DNA from: Pseudogracilibacillus auburnensis
Lineage (GTDB): Bacteria; Bacillota; Bacilli; Bacillales; Amphibacillaceae
NCBI RefSeq assembly: GCF_003201975.1
Contig: NZ_QJJQ01000013.1
Span: forward strand, 1-64,000
Direction: 5' to 3'
Length of the DNA stretch: 64,000 nucleotides
Positions 17,480-26,222 of the stretch are shown here, piece after piece (the first letter of the stretch is position 1; every line of letters begins with the position of its first letter). The position numbers were made by a program, and so were the translations under genes. A model generated the notes under the pieces. The model saw nothing but the letters and a program-made list of their open reading frames with translations. It was not told where the DNA came from and did no database searches.

Positions 17480-17704
17480 CTGGTATAAAAACAATACCTT
17501 GCATAAATACTATACAACACACTACTAATTAATGCAAGGTACTGATGAATGAATTAATCGCTATTTTTTTGGGGTCATTATTAGGTACTTACTAAAAGTA
17601 AGTTTTCTCACATTTTGAATGGGTATCATATGATAAACATCTGTTCATACTAAGTCCCAAGTTAATTCACACTTTTAAATCTGGCTTAAAGGAGGATGTT
17701 ATTG

Positions 17705-17842
17705 ATGACTAAAAAGGAAAAGCCGGAGGAACCGTTAGAAAATGTAACAAATATAGAGGATGATTCCGAGAATGCCTCACAATTGCAGTCTGAAAAAATG
17801 GAGAAGTCAATGGGGAATGAAAATGAGTGGGAGCTATCATAG
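17705..17842 (+). CDS. Small acidic protein (45 aa)
   Basis: Starts MTKKEKPEEPLENVTN and ends GNENEWELS. It has an excellent RBS (AAAGGAGG, nine bases before the ATG) and its stop codon lies inside a strong terminator hairpin, so it is a complete transcription unit. It is rich in Glu, Asn and Lys with no hydrophobic segment; probably disordered. No family recognised; it could be a small stress or spore protein, but this is a guess. Confidence 0.75.
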   Translation: MTKKEKPEEPLENVTNIEDDSENASQLQSEKMEKSMGNENEWELS

Positions 17843-17861
17843 ATAGCTCCCCCATTTTTTA
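17829..17861 (+). terminator. Terminator of the 45-aa gene
   Basis: GGGAGCTATC pairs with GATAGCTCCC (loop ATA), then T6. The stem includes the last codons and stop of the gene. Confidence 0.92.
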
Positions 17862-17880
17862 TTTATCAATGATTAATAAA

Positions 17881-18126
17881 AGGCTGGGACATAACTAGAA
17901 CGATCAAATCTAAAGACGAACAATATACGACCTAAGTGAAGGTAATATACGTAGACTCCTGCGGGAAAAGCAACAGCCGAAAATCCATTTCAAAAGTTTT
18001 GAATAAAACTTTTGAAATTAGATGAGGCGTTGCCCGCGGAAAGCGAAGTATATTTCCGGAACGGATTATATGCAACAACTATTGTTCGGATTTCCCTTTG
18101 ATAAAAAAACTTTTGTCCTAGCCTCA
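17881..18126 (+). repeat. MITE-like dispersed repeat, longest copy
   Basis: 246 bp with terminal inverted repeats (AGGCTGGGACA / TGTCCTAGCCT). Inside, CTCCTGCGGGAAAAGCAACA faces GTTGCCCGCGGAAAGCG, with a central hairpin TTTCAAAAGTTTT / AAAACTTTTGAAA. The copy at 344-482 shares both ends and the one at 4972-5108 shares the core. No coding capacity. Confidence 0.75.
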
Positions 18127-18267
18127 TATGGAAGCTAAATTATTGCGTCTACATTAAATGAACTCTTTTCAATCGAGAATCTTTAAATTATGATAAAATA
18201 CATACAGGTCATTTCGTTTAAAAAATAGGTAGCGAAGTCGAAGGAGCCATTCTCTTTTGGAGGGATC

Positions 18268-18990
18268 ATGATGAACAATTGGTTTTATCAACCCGAAATA
18301 CCGTTTTATATGTGGGGAACAGCTCATCTGATTACAATTGTTCTTATTTTTTCGATCATTTTCTCGTTATTTTTATGGAAAAAGAGCCTTTTACCATACA
18401 GGCGTACTATTCGACTTACCGTTGGCTCCTTATTAATTATCAGTCGCATTAGCCTAGAGTTCTGGTATATTCGAACAGAAACGTGGGATATACGCTCATC
18501 TCTTCCCCTTGAACTTTGTAGTATTTCTTCCTTAGTTTGTGGAATCATGCTACTGACGAAAAACCGTCAGCTCTTTGAGGTTTTTTATTTTATCGGGATT
18601 GGCGGCGCCATACAGGCAATTTTAACACCTGATTTGAACTTTGGATTTCCGCAATATCGTTTTTGGCAATTTTTTATTGATCATATGTTACTTATCCTTG
18701 CTCCATTAATGATGATATCACTATACCAGTTTACTATTACCATAAGGTCTGTTTTAAAAGCGTTTATCACGATAAACGCTATTGCCGTCATTGTATTTAT
18801 AATCAACCTCTCTCTATCCGCAAATTATATGTTCTTAAGACATAAGCCTAGTGCTGCAAGCTTACTAGATTTATTAGGCCCATATCCTTGGTATCTTTTA
18901 TCACTGGAAGGAATTACTCTAGTAGTCTTTTTCATTTTATACTCACCTTTTGCTTGGAAAAATTTCAAAACAAAGAATAATAGGTTTTAA
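18268..18990 (+). CDS. ywaF: TIGR02206/YwaF-type membrane protein
   Basis: 240 residues with six or seven membrane helices and the conserved SLPLELCSISSLV, TPDLNFGFPQYRFWQFFIDH and LGPYPWYLL blocks of the YwaF family. Function is unknown across the family. The RBS GGAGGG lies six or more bases before two consecutive ATGs. It appears to be a single gene. Confidence 0.88.
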   Translation: MMNNWFYQPEIPFYMWGTAHLITIVLIFSIIFSLFLWKKSLLPYRRTIRLTVGSLLIISRISLEFWYIRTETWDIRSSLPLELCSISSLVCGIMLLTKNRQLFEVFYFIGIGGAIQAILTPDLNFGFPQYRFWQFFIDHMLLILAPLMMISLYQFTITIRSVLKAFITINAIAVIVFIINLSLSANYMFLRHKPSAASLLDLLGPYPWYLLSLEGITLVVFFILYSPFAWKNFKTKNNRF

Positions 18991-19367
18991 GTTTTTTGGC
19001 ACGCCATTTTCACTGCTAATGCCAATTACGATAACTGTTGCCATCTTAAATGTTACTTTGATTTGAAATGATTATCTATTACCCTCTTTCGTTATTGGTG
19101 GAGTACCTATGAAACGATTTCACTTCAATGATATTTATTTTTACGAGAATCTACGACACAATGGTATCTTGCTTTAGCTGACTTACGATTCCTATTTACC
19201 AGTTATGATGGATACTTCTTTACACAGAAACAAATTATGAAAGGGGTGTCGGAAGAAACAGCTAGATAACGATCAATACAGCGTTAAGGTAGTCGAACAT
19301 CATGTTATACTAATAGAAAGAAGAAACGAAAATATTGTCAAATGTCATTTGTAGGAGGTTGGATCAA
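18991..19367. other. Intergenic region, possibly with a gene remnant
   Basis: A short open stretch at about 19145-19269 on the plus strand reads TTQWYLALADLRFLF...KQIMKGVSEETAR before a stop, without start or RBS. It may be the tail of a decayed gene. The rest shows nothing. Confidence 0.3.
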
Positions 19368-20387
19368 ATGGTTACAATTAAAGATGTTGCCCAAGTATGT
19401 GGGGTATCTCCTTCTACAGTGTCTAGAGTAATTGCTGATAACCCAAGAATAAGTAATGCTACAAAAAAGAAAGTCCGCAAAGTCATGAAAGAACTTGGCT
19501 ATCACCCAAATATCAGTGCAAGAAACCTAGTTGCAAAGTCTACGAATGCCCTTGGAGTCATCATGCCGTCGTCAACGAGCAAAGCACTGCAAAATCCTTT
19601 CTTTCCGGAAGTGCTTCGTGGCATCGGATCTGCCATCCATCATATGAAATATTCAATGTCCTTGTCGACCGGAGATACAGAGGATGAAATTTTTGAAGAA
19701 GTAAAGCGAATGGTATATGGAAGCTACGTTGATGGTGTCATTCTTCTTTATTCCCGAGCGAATGACCCTGTAACAACATTTTTACGTGAGCGGGACTTTC
19801 CTTTTGTGATTATTGGTAAGCCTTATGAATACGAGAATGAAATTACGTATGTCGATAATGATAACATCCGTGCTGGTAAAGAAATTACTGAGCATCTTAT
19901 TCATAATGGGCACGAAAGGATTGCCTTTATTGGTGGTTCAACTGATTTATTTGTGACAGTTGATCGGGAAAAAGGTTATTCACTTGCATTAAAAGAAGCA
20001 GGAATTACGAGTAACGAACAATATAAGGTTCATACGGAATTTGTAAGATCAGGGGGAGAAGAAGCAGTTGCTAGTTTATTTTCGCTTAACAACCCTCCGA
20101 CAGGAATCGTTGTTAGTGATGACCTTATCAGTCTAGGTGTTACAAATATGTTGAGACAGTCTAGTTATGAAGTTCCGAAAGATATTTCACTCGTTAGCTT
20201 TAACAATGTTTACTTGGCCGAATTAACTCAGCCACCATTAACGACTGTAGATATACAAATATATGAGTTGGGGATTCAGTCAGCGAGAGCGTTAATTGAA
20301 AAGACAATGAATAAAAATGAACCAACAAAGCGAATCATTATCCCCCATAAAATCGTATATAGAGAATCAGTTGGTAAAATAAAATAG
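19368..20387 (+). CDS. malR: LacI-family regulator, MalR-like
   Basis: 339 residues: a LacI helix-turn-helix (residues 1-50, IKDVAQVCGVSPSTVSRVI) and a sugar-binding-type effector domain. The start MVTIKD has AGGAGG eight bases upstream; the frame extends 11 codons further 5' without an RBS. The effector domain resembles MalR-type maltodextrin regulators of Firmicutes, but no sugar genes are adjacent, so its targets lie elsewhere. The symbol is tentative. Confidence 0.75.
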   Translation: MVTIKDVAQVCGVSPSTVSRVIADNPRISNATKKKVRKVMKELGYHPNISARNLVAKSTNALGVIMPSSTSKALQNPFFPEVLRGIGSAIHHMKYSMSLSTGDTEDEIFEEVKRMVYGSYVDGVILLYSRANDPVTTFLRERDFPFVIIGKPYEYENEITYVDNDNIRAGKEITEHLIHNGHERIAFIGGSTDLFVTVDREKGYSLALKEAGITSNEQYKVHTEFVRSGGEEAVASLFSLNNPPTGIVVSDDLISLGVTNMLRQSSYEVPKDISLVSFNNVYLAELTQPPLTTVDIQIYELGIQSARALIEKTMNKNEPTKRIIIPHKIVYRESVGKIK

Positions 20388-20454
20388 GATGGAACATAAC
20401 CCTTACACGGGGCTACTCTGTATAGGGCTAATTTTATCCCTTAAGCGTCTGTTA

Positions 20455-20495
20455 CTAAAACTCCTGCTAAAAATCGTGGGAGTTTTAGTTTTTTG
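20455..20495 (+). terminator. Terminator of the LacI-type gene
   Basis: CTAAAACTCC pairs with GGAGTTTTAG, then T6. Confidence 0.92.
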
Positions 20496-20533
20496 AAAGG
20501 TAACGTTAAGTTGCTGGAAATTAACATGATCAC

Positions 20534-21037
20534 TTAATTAACAAGTGACTTCCCCATATAATATTCATCAAAAAATGTATCATCTATTAATAATGAGTGT
20601 TTTTTTAGCCCCTCTATTTCAAAACCAACTTTCTTGTATAGTGCGATAGCAGATTTATTTTCAACGACTACTGTAAGTTCTAACCGTAAAATCTCTCTTG
20701 TAGCTGCCCATTTTTCTAAGGTTTTAAATAAACCTGTTCCTATTCCTTTACCTCTTTCGGACTGCAAAATACCGATCACAATGTAAGCAGAATGTCTATT
20801 CCTTTTGGCTTTACCGCCTATTGCCATTAGATAGCCTACTAGCATTTTCCCCTCTTCAGCTACTAAAATAGTAGAGTTTCTTGCTTGTAATACACTTTCA
20901 ATCAATTTCATTTGTTGATTAAGTGTAATGTTTCTCTCAGCCGGACCAAAAAGCATATAATCTGATTTCATTTCGATTTGTTTCACTAACACCAGCAAAT
21001 TTTCTGCATCATTTTGCTCAATTTGTCTTATTATCAT
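20534..21037 (-). CDS. GNAT-family N-acetyltransferase
   Basis: 167 residues with the acetyl-CoA-binding motif SERGKGIGTGLFKTLE and the C-terminal NKSAIALYKKVGFEIEG of GNAT enzymes. The RBS AAGGTGAT precedes the ATG. It is a single gene; the acceptor substrate cannot be read from the sequence. Confidence 0.88.
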   Translation of the reverse strand: MIIRQIEQNDAENLLVLVKQIEMKSDYMLFGPAERNITLNQQMKLIESVLQARNSTILVAEEGKMLVGYLMAIGGKAKRNRHSAYIVIGILQSERGKGIGTGLFKTLEKWAATREILRLELTVVVENKSAIALYKKVGFEIEGLKKHSLLIDDTFFDEYYMGKSLVN

Positions 21038-21131
21038 TGGATCACCTTTTTATTTGCTATTTATATACATAGTTCCTTTAAAAAGTTTTGTTAGGAAACT
21101 AACCTTTCTTTAATCTTTCACTTATTTATTT

Positions 21132-21767
21132 TCAAGAAATTAACCCCCTAATCGCAAGCACAAACTCATACAAAAAGTAACCCGCAAATCCTATTAATAA
21201 TACACCTGCAATAACGGAAACCCATTTGATCATTTTTGCACTCATTACTTGCCTAGTCGCTGATAAAATGGCAAGAAGAACAATATCATGAAGAAGAATT
21301 CCAGCTAGTATGCCGGCCCCCATAATGATAAATTTAGATGGCTCCGTAATATTGTAAGAATCCGATAGCACTGCTCCAAAGACTGAAATCCAGAACACAA
21401 GATTTCCTGGTGAAACAGCAACAAACAAACCATTTCTATAGGAGAGAAAAAAGGATTTATTCGGTTTTTCTCCAGCTAATGTAATATCTTTATCCGCATT
21501 TTTGATCGAATCATAGCCAATAAAGATTAAAAAGCATGCACCAATCACCCACATTGGGATTTGTATAAAGGGAATAGACAGAAGTGTTGCCACGCCTAAG
21601 TATAAGGCAATGATTAGAACGAGATCTATGGTCATACCTCCTAATCCAACTGCCCACCCATGTATAAAACCATTTTTTAATCCTTGCTTCGTCATTTCAA
21701 TTGTAATTGCTCCAACAGGCATCGCGATTGCAAGTCCAGCAACCATATATGTGAAAAATAAAGCCAC
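21132..21767 (-). CDS. LysE/RhtB-family exporter
   Basis: 211 residues with about six membrane helices and the LysE-type opening AGLAIAMPVGAITIEMTKQG. The family exports amino acids or small metabolites. It starts at GTG with AAGGAGT six bases upstream. A single gene on its strand; the substrate is not indicated. Confidence 0.85.
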   Translation of the reverse strand: MALFFTYMVAGLAIAMPVGAITIEMTKQGLKNGFIHGWAVGLGGMTIDLVLIIALYLGVATLLSIPFIQIPMWVIGACFLIFIGYDSIKNADKDITLAGEKPNKSFFLSYRNGLFVAVSPGNLVFWISVFGAVLSDSYNITEPSKFIIMGAGILAGILLHDIVLLAILSATRQVMSAKMIKWVSVIAGVLLIGFAGYFLYEFVLAIRGLIS

Positions 21768-21902
21768 AAAAACACTCCTTTAGAATGCAGATGTTTGTAA
21801 TATATATACTTTAACATAATATTCAGTGAATGTTATGATTAATTTCAATATTTTATCATAAATGATAGACTCAATGAATATCGAATGGTTTATCATTCAA
21901 AC

Positions 21903-21938
21903 AAAAAGCCTTCCCTCGAATTTTCGAGAAAAGACTTT
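21903..21938 (-). terminator. Terminator of yggS
   Basis: CTCGAA pairs with TTCGAG, extended by AAGCCTT opposite AAGACTT (one mismatch), followed on the minus strand by T5. Confidence 0.8.
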
Positions 21939-21997
21939 AGAACTTTGCCTTATTTTATTATTTTCATTTTTTCAAAATTCAATTTAACGCTACGAAA

Positions 21998-22744
21998 TTA
22001 AGAATCGGATACGGTGGTTTGCTCATTCCAATAATAACTGTCTGGATACATTCTTTCACCAAAAATTGCCGTGCCAACGCGTATCATTGTTGCTCCTTCT
22101 TCTATTGCTACCTTCAGATCACCAGACATCCCCATCGACAGAACACCCATTTCAACTCCTGGATAATTTTGTTCGATTACTTGTTGCTGAATCGATTTCA
22201 GCAAACGAAAACATTTTCTTACTTCACGCTCATCGGCAGACAATTTCCCAATCGTCATCAACCCTTTTATGCGTAAAGTATCTAGCTCGGTTAGTTGCTC
22301 AATCAAACTCAAGGCATCTTCAGGGGAAACACCAAACTTACTTTCTTCATACGATGTATTAATTTGTACAAGAATATCTATTTTCTTGTTTTCTTTAGAA
22401 AGATAGTTATGGATTTTTTTCCCTAATTTCAAGCGATCTACCGAGTGAATACATGTGACGTATTTCAATACTTCTTTCACTTTATTCGTTTGTAGATGTC
22501 CGATGAAATGCCAATTAGCTTTATCATTTCCAATAAGTGAATATTTTTGTTGCAATTCTTGTACTTTATTTTCACCGATCAATGTTTCACCAGCATCTAT
22601 TGCTCGGTTGATTTTTTCCGCAGCAACCGTTTTTGTAGCCAACAATAACTTTACTTCTTCGGGATTTCTACCGGCAGATTGACAAGCCGCATATATTCTT
22701 TCTTTTACTTGTTTTAGATTATCTTCAATCCATAGATTTTTCAT
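21998..22744 (-). CDS. yggS: YggS-family pyridoxal-phosphate homeostasis protein
   Basis: 248 residues with a fold-III PLP barrel. The PLP lysine is in LLLATKTV, and the WHFIGHLQTNK, INTSYEESKFG and LSMGMSGDLKVAIEEGATMIRVG blocks are conserved. The protein balances vitamin B6 pools and has no known catalytic reaction. Usually yggS/ylmE lies in the division cluster; here it stands alone, 35 bp downstream of a tRNA-Cys gene on the same strand, with which it may be co-transcribed. It is therefore possibly a second copy. Confidence 0.9.
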   Translation of the reverse strand: MKNLWIEDNLKQVKERIYAACQSAGRNPEEVKLLLATKTVAAEKINRAIDAGETLIGENKVQELQQKYSLIGNDKANWHFIGHLQTNKVKEVLKYVTCIHSVDRLKLGKKIHNYLSKENKKIDILVQINTSYEESKFGVSPEDALSLIEQLTELDTLRIKGLMTIGKLSADEREVRKCFRLLKSIQQQVIEQNYPGVEMGVLSMGMSGDLKVAIEEGATMIRVGTAIFGERMYPDSYYWNEQTTVSDS

Positions 22745-22779
22745 ATCTCTTCCTCACTTCATCTAGAGGGAAATGTTAA

Positions 22780-22850
22780 AGGGAGTATCTGGATTTGAAC
22801 CAGAACTTAAGGTTTTGCAGACCTACGCCTTACCATTTGGCTATACTCCC
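22780..22850 (-). tRNA. tRNA-Cys (anticodon GCA)
   Basis: Cloverleaf on the minus strand: acceptor GGGAGTA / TACTCCC (7 bp), D-arm GCC..GGC with AAATGGTAA loop, anticodon loop CTGCAAA (GCA), T-arm CTGG-TTCAAAT-CCAG, and discriminator U, the cysteine identity base. CCA is not encoded. The first anticodon-stem pair (27-43) is a U-U mismatch, which is unusual. Confidence 0.9.
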
Positions 22851-23309
22851 AAATAAGTAAATTCTTATTATCTTCATATTACCTACTTTTCTTTATATGT
22901 TCAATACTAAGTTTTTACTCATAATGATAGGTATTACCTATGAAACTCCGATAATTATTGCTCATGCATTAGATGTTTTTAATATCGCTCATTTCGAAAG
23001 AGAGTCCCGAAAACCAAGCCCGATACCCGCCTGAGATTGCCACCTCTCATTGGGCGTTCCTTTAGCCTCTTCACTACGCTTTGGAGACTTAGACTAAGGC
23101 TAATCCCGCCAACAGTTGCGTCTCTTTTTCCAATACTCTTGAAATCTTTAGCACCTAATATAATCTTGTCTACTACTTCTTTTCATCTAATAAACAATAA
23201 AGAAAAGGATAAAGAAATAATTGCACCATTTCATATAAATTAGAACGTACTTAATAACGTCAATAAATGTGATAGCATTAGTATTTATTTTTTTATCTAC
23301 TATAATCTT
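22851..23309. other. Intergenic region with a GC-rich block (about 22985-23125)
   Basis: The block differs sharply in base composition from its surroundings and contains direct and inverted fragments (AGAGAGTCCC, GGGCGTTCC, GGAGACTTAGACTAAGGC). It resembles the dispersed intergenic repeats of Bacillaceae but has no second copy here. Nothing else recognised. Confidence 0.4.
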
Positions 23310-23618
23310 TTACTTTACATTCTCTCTTTTCTTTTTTCTATCTATATAGACCTTAGTTAAAATTAAATAGAAAAACCAAAAAAAGATAATCGTTAAAATA
23401 ATAGGTGTTAAATTATCGGTATTCACCCCTAGAGTTGTATATAAATCCCAGCCGTCGGTATTTTCCTCGGCCTTTACAAATAACGAATTGAAAAATGATG
23501 TTGTATATCCAACTTCATCATGAGTAAACATCAGCTTGATCAAACTAATTACTAAGATTATTACCGTACTTATCACAGCTGACACTAGAGTTCCAATGAT
23601 AATATTAACTATCTTCAT
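23310..23618 (-). CDS. Small membrane protein of the ABC exporter operon
   Basis: 102 residues with two membrane helices (about 5-30 and 70-92) separated by an outside loop of about 40 residues, ending in a basic DRKKKRENVK tail. The strong RBS AAGGAGGAG precedes the ATG; it overlaps the ABC permease gene by 14 bp. Family not recognised; such short proteins often accompany bacteriocin exporters as accessory or immunity subunits. Confidence 0.75.
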   Translation of the reverse strand: MKIVNIIIGTLVSAVISTVIILVISLIKLMFTHDEVGYTTSFFNSLFVKAEENTDGWDLYTTLGVNTDNLTPIILTIIFFWFFYLILTKVYIDRKKKRENVK

Positions 23619-25038
23619 GTAAAAACTCCTCCTTTAGTTTTTTTAATCCCAAACAACTTATGTATATAACGAAAATATATAAAATCATCATTAATATGCT
23701 ATTGTACAGTTTTGAAAAATTTAAGAATTGTAATATTAATGATATAAACCCTGAAATTATTACGATTATTAAAAATCCAATAATAGGTGAGAATGGATTG
23801 TCCTTTTTTGCCGGGAATAGAATTCCAATCAAAGTTGAAAGTATAATTATTAATAGTAATTGACCAAAAATAATTAAAGTATCATAAAGATTAACGTTAC
23901 CTTTATTTATAATAAGCCCTAATATCAATATTGGTAATGAAGTTATTAATATGTATAGATACTGACTGATAATTAGATTAATATAATCTTTAATTGCACT
24001 ATAGTTAAATCGATAGTAATTTATTCTAATTGAATCAGTTTGAGTATAAATATATAGTCCTGATGTAGTAACTAAAAACATGGCATATAACGGATTCAAT
24101 ATATCTAGAATAAGCAAAGAAATCGATAAAAAATATGCAATGATAAGAGTTGTTATGTTTTCCACTCTTCTTGATATTTGTAAAATATACAAATTAAACA
24201 TAGTTAGTCTAAGTTTAGTAGGCTTTTTAATTTTTAAATATAGATTATCTTCTGATCCGAAATTATTAGGAATATAAAGAATGATCAATAGTACAAAAAT
24301 GATTATTACAAAAATTAAGGATGTAACAATAAATCCATAATTACTATACAATTCTATGTAAAATTGGGACCAATGATTAAATTCACCAGTTTTATAATTT
24401 ATATTATTTATAGATTGCATTATATCTAGATATAATATTGCCAACATAACAATAAAACTTAGAATTGAAACGAGTGCACTTACTTTTTCTAATTTAATTA
24501 AATTTAATACGTATATGATTATGGAATTAATCAGTTGTAATAACAAATACCCTGTTAAACTCGTAAAGAAAATTGTGCAAATTAGTAAAGGTATATAGTG
24601 AAAGTTAGTGCGTAATACTACTGCAATAATAACGGCGATACTAATTAGAAAAATAATAGTTAAAGACATAAGCAATTCAAAAATAATAAATGAACTATTT
24701 CTTTCATTATGTGTAATTGGCAACTGATTTGTTATTTTTAAGAAATCCCCTTTTTTCAAGAAAATAATTCTAGTAAAAACGAATATAATCATCGTCCAAA
24801 CGATAATATTTACACCTTGCATTTTAATAATAAAATATATAAAGTTAATTTGTTCGGAAACATCGGTGTCATCTAAAAAATTATATAGAAAAACTGTGGT
24901 TACCGTAATAGTTACTACTGTGGCAATAAAGATGAAAGCTTTAAATATTTTCTCTTTTAATATACCCACACTTAGAATTCTTCTTAAAATAAATAGGAAA
25001 TATAGCTTTTGTAAATTAAAAATATTTTTCAATTTCAT
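23605..25038 (-). CDS. ABC transporter membrane subunit, peptide-exporter type
   Basis: 477 residues with about 12 membrane helices and few charged loops, extremely rich in Ile, Leu, Phe and Asn, reflecting very AT-rich DNA. It overlaps the ATPase gene by 23 bp and the small membrane gene by 14 bp, so the three form one unit. Layout resembles bacteriocin or lantibiotic export/self-immunity transporters, but no precursor peptide or modification enzyme is encoded beside it. Composition and neighbouring IS remnants suggest transfer. Confidence 0.75.
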   Translation of the reverse strand: MKLKNIFNLQKLYFLFILRRILSVGILKEKIFKAFIFIATVVTITVTTVFLYNFLDDTDVSEQINFIYFIIKMQGVNIIVWTMIIFVFTRIIFLKKGDFLKITNQLPITHNERNSSFIIFELLMSLTIIFLISIAVIIAVVLRTNFHYIPLLICTIFFTSLTGYLLLQLINSIIIYVLNLIKLEKVSALVSILSFIVMLAILYLDIMQSINNINYKTGEFNHWSQFYIELYSNYGFIVTSLIFVIIIFVLLIILYIPNNFGSEDNLYLKIKKPTKLRLTMFNLYILQISRRVENITTLIIAYFLSISLLILDILNPLYAMFLVTTSGLYIYTQTDSIRINYYRFNYSAIKDYINLIISQYLYILITSLPILILGLIINKGNVNLYDTLIIFGQLLLIIILSTLIGILFPAKKDNPFSPIIGFLIIVIISGFISLILQFLNFSKLYNSILMMILYIFVIYISCLGLKKLKEEFLHEDS

Positions 25039-25750
25039 TTTTCATGCCCTCATAATCTATAAGCCCTTTAAAAACATTTGTTAAATTAGAACCAGTCTTG
25101 AGAATGTTTTCAATAAGATCATCTATGTATATTACACCATTATTTATGAGTAACACCCTATATCCTATTTCTTCAACTAATTCTAAATCATGGGTACACA
25201 TTATTATGGAACCACCACGTCGTTTGTATTGTTCAAATAATAGTTTGGTTGCTTCTTTTGCTTCCACATCTATACCATTCAATGTTTCATCTATAATAAT
25301 AATTTTATTGTTAATCATAAATGCACTAACTAATTGAATCTTTTTCCTCATTCCATGAGAGTAACTTTCTATCAATTGATCTAATTTAGAATCTAAAGAA
25401 TAATACTCTACTAAGCGAGATAACTTTTCTTTATCCAATGGTGTCTCATAAAAATCACATATCATTTCTATATATTCTTTACCTGTTAAAAAATCCGGTA
25501 AAAAATCCTCACTAGATAAATATATAATTTCTTTTTTAACCGATGGATTATCATGGAAAGTTTTATTAATGGAAATAGACCCTTCTTGAATTTTAAGTAA
25601 ATCTACTATTAACTTAATAAGCGTTGTTTTTCCACTTCCATTAGGGCCAGCAATTGTTAATAGTTCTCCTTTATTTAAATTAAAACTTACGTTGTTTAGA
25701 ACCGTATTTTTTTTGTCATAAAAATAAACAATGTTCTGAATGTTAAGCAT
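25016..25750 (-). CDS. ABC transporter ATPase, exporter type
   Basis: 244 residues with Walker A GPNGSGKTTLIK, signature SYSHGMRKKIQL (a variant of LSGGQ), Walker B IIIIDETLNGID, and the switch His in CTHDLELVE. A single nucleotide-binding domain pairing with the membrane gene that overlaps it. The RBS AGGAGG lies upstream of the ATG; it is the first gene of the operon. Substrate unknown; a peptide is likely by resemblance. Confidence 0.88.
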   Translation of the reverse strand: MLNIQNIVYFYDKKNTVLNNVSFNLNKGELLTIAGPNGSGKTTLIKLIVDLLKIQEGSISINKTFHDNPSVKKEIIYLSSEDFLPDFLTGKEYIEMICDFYETPLDKEKLSRLVEYYSLDSKLDQLIESYSHGMRKKIQLVSAFMINNKIIIIDETLNGIDVEAKEATKLLFEQYKRRGGSIIMCTHDLELVEEIGYRVLLINNGVIYIDDLIENILKTGSNLTNVFKGLIDYEGMKNEIEKYF

Positions 25751-25867
25751 ATATTCCTCCTATAAAATTAATTATAAATAGTAATTTGTACGAATGGATT
25801 TTGATAAAGTCTATATTGACTGCCTTTTTGTTACAATGTTCTTAATGACAAAAACTTTTCCTGGAGG

Positions 25868-26117
25868 CAAATCAATAAGGCCCACATCCATTTCACATTG
25901 AAAACAAAAGAAATACAAAATCTAATTGAAAAATGTGTTCAAGATGATCTTTCTAAAAACATCTTACAAGGCGTTTAACCAACTGATGGAAAGAATACAT
26001 TCAGGCAACAGATTGAACGGTCTAGTGAGTGAATCAGCTAATCGATTAATCGGAACTGTCCTTATCGACATTTATGAAGATTGGCCTAGCTCATTAAGAA
26101 AATATAGCCAATTTTAA
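25868..26117 (+). pseudogene. IS256-family transposase, N-terminal remnant
   Basis: The frame reading HFTLKTKEIQNLIEKCVQDD, then SKNILQGV before a stop, matches the IS256 transposase N-terminus. The continuation is shifted: AFNQLMER in a second frame and EYIQATD in a third. After about 26117 the similarity ends. At least two frameshifts and loss of the C-terminal 80 percent make it a dead fragment. Confidence 0.7.
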
Positions 26118-26190
26118 GAAAAGTTTTTTTCCTAAATCGCAACCTTAAATGCACCACCTTCGTAAAACCACTTTATTAGATTATTCTGTA

Positions 26191-26222
26191 ATTTATTGTG
26201 TGGCCTAGGCCACACAATAAAT
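26191..26222. repeat. Perfect 32-bp palindrome at the IS30 transposase 3' end
   Basis: The left half ATTTATTGTGTGGCCT is followed directly by its exact reverse complement. The centre overlaps the transposase stop codon at 26205-26207. It could act as a terminator or as a joined end of the element. Confidence 0.85.
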
